5,663 nt of DNA from an uncultured Eubacteriales bacterium. Its GTDB lineage: Bacteria > Bacillota > Clostridia > Oscillospirales > Acutalibacteraceae. Below, in pieces: positions 1 to 5,663 of this stretch; the stretch's first letter is position 1; every line of letters starts with the position of its first letter. The notes below the pieces were generated by a model that did not search any database, was not told where the DNA came from, and was given only the letters and a program-made list of their open reading frames with translations. Position numbers and translations under genes: made by a program. Location: the NCBI GenBank assembly GCA_900319655.1, contig ONPH01000081.1:1-5663 (forward strand), read 5' to 3'.

Positions 1-13
1 TAAAATATTCTAA

Positions 14-430
14 TTAAACTGTCTGGCAAACTGCATTGATTGACTCGGGAATGTCAGCCTCGTCTGCTGATACGAGCACAACGATGTTTGTTGAGGTTGT
101 CTCGGAAAGATCCTGAAGCTTCTTTGTAAAGCTTTCAAGTCCGCTGATAGCCTCGGGAGCGATCTTGAAGGTTGAATCAACAAGAATGTCGGTAACGTCG
201 TAGTTGCCTGCGCAAATACCGCTGATGAAGCCGTAGAGCATATCATAGCCTGAAATGTTGTACTGCTCTGTGTCGATAAGTCTTGCCTTATGTGTAACGT
301 CGTAGGTGAGCTTTGCGCCTTTTTCGATAACAACAACGTTGCCCGAAGAAGCCGCTACAGCCTCGTTAGCCAGTGCGATAAGCTTTTTTGTTTTGCCGGC
401 GCCTTTTTTGCCAATAAGTAAAGTAACCAT
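14..430 (-). CDS. Small P-loop (Walker A) nucleotide-binding protein of unknown function
   Basis: Encodes 138 residues starting MVTLLIGKKGAGKTKK. The first 14 residues hold a clear Walker A loop (GKKGAGKT, residues 7-14, with Lys13 and Thr14), so the protein very probably binds ATP or GTP. A hydrophobic strand ending in Asp (DILVD, residues 81-85) is a plausible Walker B, and NIVVLVSAD (115-123) looks like a further core strand. There is no signal peptide, membrane segment or DNA-binding motif. I chose the ATG at 428-430: the longer reading from a TTG at 443-445 would translate through the ribosome binding site, which lies 8 bases upstream of this ATG. The gene sits 34 bases downstream of pgi with no terminator between them, so the two are probably cotranscribed. 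I recall similar short proteins in clostridial genomes, sometimes labelled as PilT-like. The protein is far too short to be a PilT ATPase, and that name should not be trusted. Function unknown. Confidence 0.85.
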   Translation of the reverse strand: MVTLLIGKKGAGKTKKLIALANEAVAASSGNVVVIEKGAKLTYDVTHKARLIDTEQYNISGYDMLYGFISGICAGNYDVTDILVDSTFKIAPEAISGLESFTKKLQDLSETTSTNIVVLVSADEADIPESINAVCQTV

Positions 431-438
431 AATTAGTA

Positions 439-443
439 CCTCC
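439..443 (-). promoter_or_regulatory. Ribosome binding site that fixes the start of the P-loop gene
   Basis: On the minus strand this reads GGAGG and is followed after 8 bases by ATG at 428-430. This is ideal spacing and a full match to the anti-Shine-Dalgarno core. It falls inside the five extra codons of the longer TTG-started reading, which argues against that start. Confidence 0.85.
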
Positions 444-464
444 AAAAATTTTTAACGTTAGAAG

Positions 465-1802
465 TTAGCCCAATCTTGCCTCGAGCTCAGCCTTTTGATC
501 CTCATAGCCGGGCTTTCCGAGCAGAGCAAACATATTCTTCTTGTAGCTTTCTACGCCGGGCTGATTAAACGGATTAACGCCGAGCATATAGCCTGAGATT
601 GCGCAAGCCTTCTCGAAGAAATAGATAAGATATCCGAGCTCTGTCTCGTTCATTTCGGGAACGTTGATTACAACGTTGGGAACGCCGCCGTCGTTGTGGG
701 CAAGCACTGTGCCCTCAAACGCCTTTTGGTTGACAAATCCCATTGTTTTGCCCGAAAGGAAGTTGAGACCGTCTACGTTGGTAGGATCTGTGCCGAGGGT
801 AACCTCTTTTTTAACTTTATCAAAAAGAACAACAGTCTCAAACATTGTGCGTCTGCCGTCCTGAATGTACTGACCGAGTGAGTGAAGGTCGGTTGAGAAG
901 ATAACACTTGAGGGATAAATGCCCTTGTTATCCTTGCCCTCGCTCTCGCCGTAAAGCTGCTTGAACCACTCCGCCATCATTGTGTACGCAGGCTCGTAGG
1001 CAACCATAATCTCGGTTGTCTTACCCTTGCGGTAAAGGATGTTGCGGATCGCGGCGTACTTGTAGCAGTCGTTTGTCATCAAGTCGTCGTTGTTAAGCTC
1101 TGCCTGAGCAGTCTGTGCGCCCTGCATTAGAGCGTCGATATCTGCGCCCGAAACTGCGATGGGAAGAAGTCCTACGGCTGTGAGAACCGAAAAACGTCCG
1201 CCGACGTCGTCGGGTACTACGAAGGTCTCGTAGCCTTCCTTGTCGGCAAGAGCCTTAAGAGTTCCTCTCGCCTTGTCGGTTGTGCAGTAGATACGCTCGC
1301 GAGCGCCTTCCTTGCCGTACTTTTTCTCGAGCATTTCGCGGAATACACGGAACGCGATCGCGGGCTCGGTGGTTGTGCCGGACTTGGAAATCATATTGAT
1401 TGATACGTCCTTGCCCTCGCACAACTCCATAACCTCGGCAAGTGCCGATGAGCTGATTGAATTACCTGTAAAGAAAATCTGCGGAGTGTCCTTGCAGGTA
1501 AGGTTGTAGTTCTGTGATGTGAGGAACTCGATTGCAGCGCGTGCGCCGAGGTAAGAACCGCCGATACCGATAACTACAAATACGTCGGTATCCTTTTTAA
1601 TCTTCTCTGCCGCAGCCTTGATGCGTGCAAACTCGTCCTTGTCGTAATCTGTGGGAAGGTTGAGCCAGCCGATGAAATCGTTGCCCATACCTGTGCCGTC
1701 GTGCAAAAGCTTGTGAGCCGCCTTAACCTCGGCAGCCACGCCCTCATACTCATGTTCAGCGATAAAATCCTTCAGATATTTATCGTTTAGCTTTGTTGCC
1801 AT
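465..1802 (-). CDS. pgi: Glucose-6-phosphate isomerase
   Basis: Interconverts glucose 6-phosphate and fructose 6-phosphate in the cytoplasm (glycolysis and gluconeogenesis). The 445 residues match the short Bacillus/Clostridium form, not the roughly 550-residue enterobacterial form. Visible family motifs are GIGGSYLG (79-86, first SIS domain), SKSGTTTE (139-146, sugar-phosphate binding), DVGGRFS (199-205, PGI signature), GESEGK (285-290), TDLHSLGQ (304-311) and the second PGI signature ending GVESYKK (416-422). By family alignment from memory, the catalytic residues are Glu286, His307 and Lys421, all present. The ATG at 1800-1802 is supported by GGAGG at 1811-1815, 8 bases upstream. A consensus sigma-A promoter lies just upstream, giving a leader of about 26 bases, so the gene is probably expressed constitutively. 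It probably leads a two-gene unit with the P-loop gene. No oddities seen. Confidence 0.98.
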   Translation of the reverse strand: MATKLNDKYLKDFIAEHEYEGVAAEVKAAHKLLHDGTGMGNDFIGWLNLPTDYDKDEFARIKAAAEKIKKDTDVFVVIGIGGSYLGARAAIEFLTSQNYNLTCKDTPQIFFTGNSISSSALAEVMELCEGKDVSINMISKSGTTTEPAIAFRVFREMLEKKYGKEGARERIYCTTDKARGTLKALADKEGYETFVVPDDVGGRFSVLTAVGLLPIAVSGADIDALMQGAQTAQAELNNDDLMTNDCYKYAAIRNILYRKGKTTEIMVAYEPAYTMMAEWFKQLYGESEGKDNKGIYPSSVIFSTDLHSLGQYIQDGRRTMFETVVLFDKVKKEVTLGTDPTNVDGLNFLSGKTMGFVNQKAFEGTVLAHNDGGVPNVVINVPEMNETELGYLIYFFEKACAISGYMLGVNPFNQPGVESYKKNMFALLGKPGYEDQKAELEARLG

Positions 1803-1834
1803 ATGCTAATCCTCCATTATTTAATATTGGTTAT

Positions 1835-1863
1835 ATTATACTATAGAGCGAGGATAATTTCAA
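1835..1863 (-). promoter_or_regulatory. Sigma-A promoter for pgi
   Basis: On the minus strand, TTGAAA (1858-1863, -35) is followed by exactly 17 bases and then TATAAT (1835-1840, -10). That is one mismatch to the -35 consensus, none to the -10, and optimal spacing. Transcription should start near 1828, giving a leader of roughly 26 bases before the pgi ATG, with the GGAGG site in the middle. There is no room for a riboswitch. No operator-like palindrome overlaps the core elements, which fits a housekeeping, largely unregulated promoter. Confidence 0.88.
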
Positions 1864-1896
1864 GGCATTTACGGCATATTTTTAAATACGTTTGGT

Positions 1897-3033
1897 TTAT
1901 AATGCGAGTAAAGAATTAAGAGCGGTCTTGAACACACCCCCAAAGGTAATCGGCTCTACATTTCCTGCCGCGGTTATCTGAAAATCACGCTTTTCGCCGT
2001 TTGCTTCAAAGCTTATTTTGCCTATTATCTGCCCTTCCTCGACAGGCGCTTCAAGGCTTTCGGGCAAATCAATGCTGCTTGTAATCTCATCTGCGCTCGC
2101 TTTTCCGGTAACAAAGCCTGAGTTTACGTCGCATTTTATTCCGACTGAGCTTTCCATACCATTGTCAACGCCGATATTGACAGGCATATCCTCAGGGATT
2201 GATAATTCTTTTACAGAATAATTGGCAAAGCCGTAGTCGAGCAGAGCGGCGGCGTCGGCAAAGCGCTGCTTGCCGTTATCGCAGCCCAATACCACGCCGA
2301 TAAGGCTCATACCGTCGCGCGTTGCGGTGGCTGAGATACAACATCCTGCGTCGTCGGTCGTGCCTGTTTTTAAGCCGGTTATGCCCTTGTAGGTTTTTAG
2401 CAGCTTATTGGTATTTACAAGCTGGGTTTTGCCGCCGCGGAGATAGTCAATCCAGACTGAAGTATAGTCAAAAATCTTTTCGTGCTTTATAAGCTCGCGC
2501 GACATAACTGCGACGTCATAGGCTGAGGTTATGTGTCCGTCCTCGTCAAGTCCGTTGCAGTTTTTGAACACGGTGTCCTTCATTCCGAGCTCCTTTGCGC
2601 GGTTGTTCATCTGCTCAACAAAACTCTCCTCGCTGCCGCTGACCTGTTCGGCAAGGGCGACAGCCGCGTCGTTAGCCGAAGCTACGACTGTTGCCTTAAT
2701 CATATCGTCGGCGCTCATCGTCTCGCCGGGTTCAAGCCATATGTCGCTTCCGCCCATTGAGGCGGCGTGCTCTGATGCGGTTATTGTGGTGTCAAGGCTG
2801 AGCTTTCCGCTGTCTATCGCTTCAAACACGAGCAATAACGTCATTACCTTTGTGACGGACGCGCACGGTCTTTGCTCGTGCGGATTATTCTCATAAAGAA
2901 TTTTACCTGTCTGTGCTTCCATAAGCACGCCTGCAGGAGCGGTTATCATTTTTGTTTCTTCGGCGGCAAAAGCAGGGATTATCGAGCAAAAGATAATTGA
3001 TATTGATAAAATAAGACAGAATTTATTTAACAT
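1897..3033 (-). CDS. dacA: D-alanyl-D-alanine carboxypeptidase (peptidase S11, low-molecular-weight PBP)
   Basis: A secreted penicillin-binding protein that removes the terminal D-Ala from peptidoglycan pentapeptides and so limits cross-linking. Its 378 residues match the DacA/DacF family. Residues 1-24 form a signal peptide: Lys4, a hydrophobic core, then PAFA with cleavage around Ala23/Ala24. The three catalytic motifs of the fold are intact: SVTK (59-62, nucleophile Ser59 and Lys62), SAN (119-121) and KTG (222-224). Residues of about 275-360 form the beta-rich PBP5-type C-terminal domain. The last 15 or so residues (GGVFKTALNSLLAL) could be a membrane-associating amphipathic helix. The start ATG (3031-3033) has GAGGTG 7 bases upstream, but that site lies inside a 13-bp hairpin. 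The gene follows ispF by 46 bases. The family is certain; the symbol dacA is used loosely, because no neighbour such as spoIIA marks it as the sporulation-linked dacF. Confidence 0.93.
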   Translation of the reverse strand: MLNKFCLILSISIIFCSIIPAFAAEETKMITAPAGVLMEAQTGKILYENNPHEQRPCASVTKVMTLLLVFEAIDSGKLSLDTTITASEHAASMGGSDIWLEPGETMSADDMIKATVVASANDAAVALAEQVSGSEESFVEQMNNRAKELGMKDTVFKNCNGLDEDGHITSAYDVAVMSRELIKHEKIFDYTSVWIDYLRGGKTQLVNTNKLLKTYKGITGLKTGTTDDAGCCISATATRDGMSLIGVVLGCDNGKQRFADAAALLDYGFANYSVKELSIPEDMPVNIGVDNGMESSVGIKCDVNSGFVTGKASADEITSSIDLPESLEAPVEEGQIIGKISFEANGEKRDFQITAAGNVEPITFGGVFKTALNSLLAL

Positions 3034-3038
3034 AACAA

Positions 3039-3070
3039 AACACCTCGCTCAATATTATGAACGAGGCGTT
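3039..3070 (-). promoter_or_regulatory. RNA hairpin covering the ribosome binding site of the carboxypeptidase gene, or ispF terminator
   Basis: In minus-strand RNA, arm 3058-3070 pairs with arm 3039-3051 around a six-base loop (3052-3057, UAAUAU). It makes 13 uninterrupted pairs, two of them G-U wobbles (3067 with 3042, and 3061 with 3048). The helix includes the whole GAGGTG ribosome binding site (3041-3046) of the downstream gene. The 3' side reads GUUUUGUU just before the AUG, so it also resembles an intrinsic terminator for ispD-ispF. In plus-strand RNA both wobbles become A-C mismatches, so the structure suits minus-strand transcripts only. Whether it terminates transcription, masks translation or does both cannot be settled from sequence. 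Confidence 0.6.
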
Positions 3071-3079
3071 ATAATTATA

Positions 3080-3547
3080 CTATTCAATTAAGCAAACCGC
3101 GTGCGAGGAAATTCCCTCAAGCCTGCCGGTGAAGCCGAGTTTTTCCTCGGTTGTCGCCTTAACGCTGACCTGAGAAATGTCGATTTTGCACGCATCCGCG
3201 ATATTTTTACGCATTTGCTCGATGTACGGCGCAAGCTTTGGTTTTTGGGCGATTACGATTGAGTCGATATTCACAATCTTATAGCCCTTTGCGCCGAGCA
3301 CAACGCAGACTTCCTTTAAGAGCAGTAAGCTGTCCGCGCCCTTGAAGCGTTCGTCGGTATCGGGAAAAAGCTTGCCGATATCCCCAAGCGCCGCCGCGCC
3401 GAGGAGTGCGTCCATTATGGCGTGGATCAGAACATCCGCGTCGGAATGACCGAGCAGACCGAGTTCATACGGAATTTTTACTCCGCCGAGGAATAAATCG
3501 CGGTTTTCCGCAAAGCGGTGAACGTCATAGCCGTTGCCTATTCTCAT
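3080..3547 (-). CDS. ispF: 2-C-methyl-D-erythritol 2,4-cyclodiphosphate synthase
   Basis: Fifth enzyme of the MEP isoprenoid pathway. It cyclises CDP-ME 2-phosphate to MEcPP with release of CMP, as a cytoplasmic homotrimer in known relatives. The 155 residues match the usual length. Metal-ligand residues fall where E. coli IspF has them: Asp8 and His10 in GYDVHRF, and His42 in [17 protein letters not shown], where Asp46 is also kept. The C-terminal signature [15 protein letters not shown] is intact. The ATG (3545-3547) overlaps the ispD stop codon as ATGA, indicating translational coupling, and GGAG lies 7 bases upstream inside ispD. No IspD-IspF fusion is present; the two are separate, overlapping genes. 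A hairpin follows the TAG stop. No missing residues or frameshift are apparent. Confidence 0.98.
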   Translation of the reverse strand: MRIGNGYDVHRFAENRDLFLGGVKIPYELGLLGHSDADVLIHAIMDALLGAAALGDIGKLFPDTDERFKGADSLLLLKEVCVVLGAKGYKIVNIDSIVIAQKPKLAPYIEQMRKNIADACKIDISQVSVKATTEEKLGFTGRLEGISSHAVCLIE

Positions 3548-4245
3548 TTGTCCTCTCCCCTTGCGTGAATGATACTCTCCGCGATTAAAATGTCAAACGG
3601 AGTGGTGAGCTTGATGTTTTCTTTACTTCCCTTTACAACCTTGACTTCGCCGCCCATCTTTTCAATCAGCGAGCAGTCGTCGGTAAAGCCTTCGAGGCTG
3701 TCGCCTGCGTTGTCAATTGCAAAGGCATACAGCTCGGTTTCAAACACCTGAGGAGTTTGAACCGCTCTGAGCTGAGAGCGAAGCGGAGTTCTCTCGATAA
3801 CGTCATAGCCGTTCACGATTTTTATTGTGTCGGTAACGGTAGTTCCGAGGGTTGCCGCGCCTGTGTCGAAAGCGGCTTCGACAACACGTTCAATCTCCTC
3901 GACAGTGACGAGCGGACGCGCTCCGTCGTGAATCGCGTAGTACTCAGCCCTCGGATTTGCCGCTGAAATTCCGTTTTTAACGCTGTGTGCGCGGCTGTCG
4001 CCGCCCTTAACCACTGCGCTTACCTTGGAGAAGGCGTTTTTGCCGGCAATTTCTCTGATACGCTCGCAATCCTGCTCACGGCAGACAACTACAATCTCCT
4101 TAATAAGACCGCAGTGCTGAAACGTGGTAAGTGTGCGTTCGATTACCGTTTTGCCCGAAAGCGCGATAAACTGTTTGCTGTCGGACGAACCCATTCTTGT
4201 TGAGCCGCCGGCGGCTACGATGATAGCTGATACAAATGCTGACAT
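3544..4245 (-). CDS. ispD: 2-C-methyl-D-erythritol 4-phosphate cytidylyltransferase
   Basis: Third enzyme of the MEP pathway. It joins CTP and MEP to form CDP-methylerythritol, releasing pyrophosphate. The 233 residues are typical of the family. The N-terminal nucleotide-binding loop AAGGSTRMG (11-19) is followed by KQF at 24-26, supplying the conserved Arg17 and Lys24. GGDSRAHSV (81-89), HDGARPLV (106-113, with Asp107), ERTPLR (151-156, with Arg152), TDDCSLIE (188-195) and NIKLTTPFD (210-218, with Lys212) are all recognisable family positions. The ATG at 4243-4245 has GGAGG (4252-4256) 6 bases upstream, and the Rossmann-like first strand begins right after it, so the start is secure. The gene is translationally coupled to ispF. 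The 61 bases upstream show no good promoter, so it may be read from metY or from an unrecognised promoter. Confidence 0.97.
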   Translation of the reverse strand: MSAFVSAIIVAAGGSTRMGSSDSKQFIALSGKTVIERTLTTFQHCGLIKEIVVVCREQDCERIREIAGKNAFSKVSAVVKGGDSRAHSVKNGISAANPRAEYYAIHDGARPLVTVEEIERVVEAAFDTGAATLGTTVTDTIKIVNGYDVIERTPLRSQLRAVQTPQVFETELYAFAIDNAGDSLEGFTDDCSLIEKMGGEVKVVKGSKENIKLTTPFDILIAESIIHARGEDK

Positions 4246-4264
4246 AAAACCCCTCCCGTCTTTT

Positions 4265-4299
4265 AATTGAAAATTGATAATTGATAATGGATAATTTTT
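4265..4299. repeat. Seven-base AT-rich tandem repeat between metY and ispD
   Basis: On the plus strand the stretch divides into five 7-base units: AATTGAA, AATTGAT, AATTGAT, AATGGAT and AATTTTT. The middle copies are identical and the outer ones decay. It fills most of the 61-base gap between the metY-like stop and the ispD ribosome binding site. It has no GC-rich stem, so it is not an intrinsic terminator, and I see no matching -35/-10 pair. I recall similar AATTGATAATTGATAATT stretches scattered between genes in Clostridia, so it may be a dispersed intergenic repeat. Confidence 0.6.
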
Positions 4300-4306
4300 G
4301 TATGAC

Positions 4307-5578
4307 TTAAATTTTATCGAGCGCCTGTGTGAGGTCAGCGATTAAATCGTCAACGTTTTCAAGACCTACCGAAAGCCTGATAAGGTCGGGCGCTACGCCT
4401 GCCTCGAGAAGCTGCTGATCGCTGAGCTGGCGGTGAGTATGGCTTGCCGGATGAAGCAGACAGGTGCGCGCGTCAGCAACGTGGGTTGCGATAATCATAA
4501 GCTTAAGGCTGTCCATAAACTTAATCGCCTTTTCCCTGCCGCCCTTTACAGCGAACGCGATTACGCCGCATGAGCCGTTTGGCAGGTACTTTTGAGCGAG
4601 GTCGTAATATTTATCGCCCTCGAGGTTGGGATAATCAATCCATGCAACCTTGTCATGAGCCTTGAGGAACTTTGCGATTGCAAGCGCATTGGAGCAGTGT
4701 CTGTCCATTCTTACGTGAAGGCTTTCAAGTCCGTTATTGAGGTAAAAAGCGTTCTGCGGAGACTGGATTGAGCCGAGGTCGCGCATAAGCTGTGAGGTCG
4801 CCTTGGTAATATAGCCGAGCTTGCCGAACTTTTCAGCGTAAACAAGTCCGTGATAGCTTTCGTCGGGAGTTGTAAGTCCGGGATATTTATCGGCGTGAGC
4901 CATCCAGTCAAAATTGCCGCTGTCGATAATCGCACCGCCTACGCCTATGGCGTGACCGTCCATATACTTTGTGGTGGAGTGGGTGACAATATCCGCTCCC
5001 CATTCGATGGGACGGCAGTTTACGGGAGTTGCGAATGTATTGTCAACGATAAGCGGAACTCCGTGTGAGTGCGCGAGGTGAGCGAACTTCTCGATATCGA
5101 GCACGGAAACCGTGGGATTTGTTACGGTCTCACCGAATACGGCGCGCGTGTTAGGTCTGAACTCCTTGGCGAGCTCTTCCTCGGGCAAATCCTGGTCTAC
5201 AAAGGTTACGTCAATGCCCATTTTCTTCATAGTAACGCCGAGCAGGTTGTATGTGCCGCCGTAGATTGCGGATGAGGCGATGATGTGGCTGCCGGTCTCG
5301 CAGATATTAAAGAGTGCAAAGAAGTTTGCAGCCTGTCCGCTCGATGTGAGCATTGCGGCAACGCCGCCTTCAAGAGCCGCGAGCTTTGCGGCTACAAAAT
5401 CGTTTGTCGGGTTTTGAAGTCTTGTATAAAAATATCCGCTTGCTTCAAGGTCAAAGAGCTTGCCCATATCGTCGCTGGAATCGTATTTCCATGTTGTGCT
5501 CTGGTAAATAGGAAGCTGGCGCGGTTCGCCGTTTTTGGGCTCGTAGCCTGAATGTAAGCATTTTGTTTCGGTTTTCAT
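4307..5578 (-). CDS. metY: O-acetylhomoserine sulfhydrylase (Cys/Met metabolism PLP-dependent enzyme)
   Basis: Cytoplasmic PLP enzyme predicted to convert O-acetyl-L-homoserine and sulfide to L-homocysteine, the direct sulfhydrylation route to methionine. The 423 residues fit the MetY/Met17 class, which is longer than the roughly 380-400 residues usual for cystathionine gamma-synthase or beta-lyase. Visible landmarks are YTRLQNPT (51-58, tyrosine and arginine that bind cofactor phosphate in the partner subunit), SSGQAA (79-84), VDNTFATP (178-185, with Asp179 for the pyridine nitrogen), HSTTKYMDGH (200-209, Schiff-base Lys204), ATHVADARTCLLHPASHTH (364-382) and RLSVGLE (401-407, with Arg401 for the substrate carboxylate). 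The ATG at 5576-5578 has an imperfect AGGGGGA site about 9 bases upstream. No SAM or T-box leader is visible in the 85 bases before it. Substrate choice within this superfamily is hard to fix by eye, so a homocysteine/cysteine synthase or gamma-lyase role remains possible. Confidence 0.88.
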   Translation of the reverse strand: MKTETKCLHSGYEPKNGEPRQLPIYQSTTWKYDSSDDMGKLFDLEASGYFYTRLQNPTNDFVAAKLAALEGGVAAMLTSSGQAANFFALFNICETGSHIIASSAIYGGTYNLLGVTMKKMGIDVTFVDQDLPEEELAKEFRPNTRAVFGETVTNPTVSVLDIEKFAHLAHSHGVPLIVDNTFATPVNCRPIEWGADIVTHSTTKYMDGHAIGVGGAIIDSGNFDWMAHADKYPGLTTPDESYHGLVYAEKFGKLGYITKATSQLMRDLGSIQSPQNAFYLNNGLESLHVRMDRHCSNALAIAKFLKAHDKVAWIDYPNLEGDKYYDLAQKYLPNGSCGVIAFAVKGGREKAIKFMDSLKLMIIATHVADARTCLLHPASHTHRQLSDQQLLEAGVAPDLIRLSVGLENVDDLIADLTQALDKI

Positions 5579-5599
5579 AATATATTTCCCCCTATGTGT

Positions 5600-5663
5600 T
5601 TAATTGAATAATCCTTTAATAAATCCCGTGATGAAATCGGTTCCCCAGATTACAAAACAGGCG
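5600..5663 (-). CDS. Possible C-terminal end of an upstream gene (partial)
   Basis: At the window edge one minus-strand frame stays open for 20 codons and then reaches TAA at 5600-5602. It reads ACFVIWGTDFITGFIKGLFN and is hydrophobic with spaced Gly, Phe and Ile residues, as in a short membrane or amphipathic tail. It would end 21 bases before the metY-like ATG, a normal spacing for an operon partner. A second frame is also open for 15 codons but gives a less protein-like sequence. The evidence is only length, composition and position, so this is tentative and the product is unknown. Confidence 0.4.
   Translation of the reverse strand, partial: ACFVIWGTDFITGFIKGLFN

Noticed and set aside
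10..336. 108-codon minus-strand frame overlapping the P-loop gene
   Set aside because: It has low-complexity Ser/Thr/Gln composition in an alternative frame of a gene with a clear Walker A motif and ribosome binding site.
1814..1830. Imperfect inverted repeat (CCA...TGG arms) next to the pgi ribosome binding site
   Set aside because: It is short and AT-rich with an internal A-A mismatch, and the predicted transcription start near 1828 would leave out part of the 5' arm.
1870..1892. AT-rich inverted repeat after the carboxypeptidase stop, a possible terminator
   Set aside because: On the minus strand the stem is about six pairs, nearly all A-U, includes a G-U and has no following U-run, so it is too weak to call.
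2531..2896. 121-codon open frame on the plus strand opposite the carboxypeptidase gene
   Set aside because: It lies wholly antisense to a gene with intact catalytic motifs and has no recognisable domain or ribosome binding site of note. It is an antisense shadow of codon bias.
2964..3033. Possible lipoprotein signal in the carboxypeptidase (Cys16 in SIIFCS)
   Set aside because: The residues before the Cys do not form a lipobox, while PAFA at 20-23 gives a normal signal peptidase I site.
3074..3079. TATAAT on the minus strand just after the ispF stop, a candidate -10 for the carboxypeptidase gene
   Set aside because: No -35-like hexamer lies 15-19 bases upstream (that stretch is GC-rich ispF coding sequence) and there is no extended TG motif, so it is not called as a promoter.
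5579..5663. SAM-box or T-box leader upstream of the metY-like gene
   Set aside because: The visible 85 bases contain no recognisable riboswitch core or terminator stem. A leader further upstream cannot be judged from this window.

Overview
The window looks like ordinary chromosomal core from a low-to-mid GC Gram-positive bacterium, most likely a Clostridia/Oscillospiraceae (Ruminococcus-like) gut anaerobe. That placement is an inference. It rests on strong GGAGG-type ribosome binding sites, a consensus housekeeping promoter, the short (445 aa) Bacillus/Clostridium-type glucose-6-phosphate isomerase, the MEP isoprenoid pathway, and a small P-loop protein of a kind I recall from clostridial genomes. 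All genes are on the minus strand, so transcription runs from high to low coordinates.

In transcription order: 5600-5663 holds what may be the last 20 or so codons of an upstream gene. Next comes a PLP-dependent O-acetylhomoserine sulfhydrylase (metY-like, 4307-5578), which makes homocysteine for methionine synthesis. A 61-base AT-rich gap with a 7-base tandem repeat (4265-4299) separates it from ispD (3544-4245) and ispF (3080-3547). These two overlap by the four bases ATGA and encode two of the MEP-pathway enzymes. A 46-base gap follows, containing a 13-bp RNA hairpin (3039-3070) that buries the ribosome binding site of the next gene, a secreted D-alanyl-D-alanine carboxypeptidase (dacA-like, 1897-3033). 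The 94-base gap at 1803-1896 carries a near-perfect sigma-A promoter (TTGAAA, 17 bases, TATAAT) that drives pgi (465-1802). A small P-loop protein gene (14-430) follows 34 bases after pgi and is probably cotranscribed with it.

Functionally, ispD/ispF feed isoprenoid synthesis, including the undecaprenyl lipid carrier, and the carboxypeptidase trims peptidoglycan, so that pair has a loose cell-envelope theme. pgi is central glycolysis and metY is sulfur amino acid synthesis. I see no mobile element, CRISPR array, tRNA, rRNA or defence system, and no broken gene. The best candidates for something undescribed are the hairpin over the dacA-like start site and the uncharacterised P-loop protein linked to pgi.
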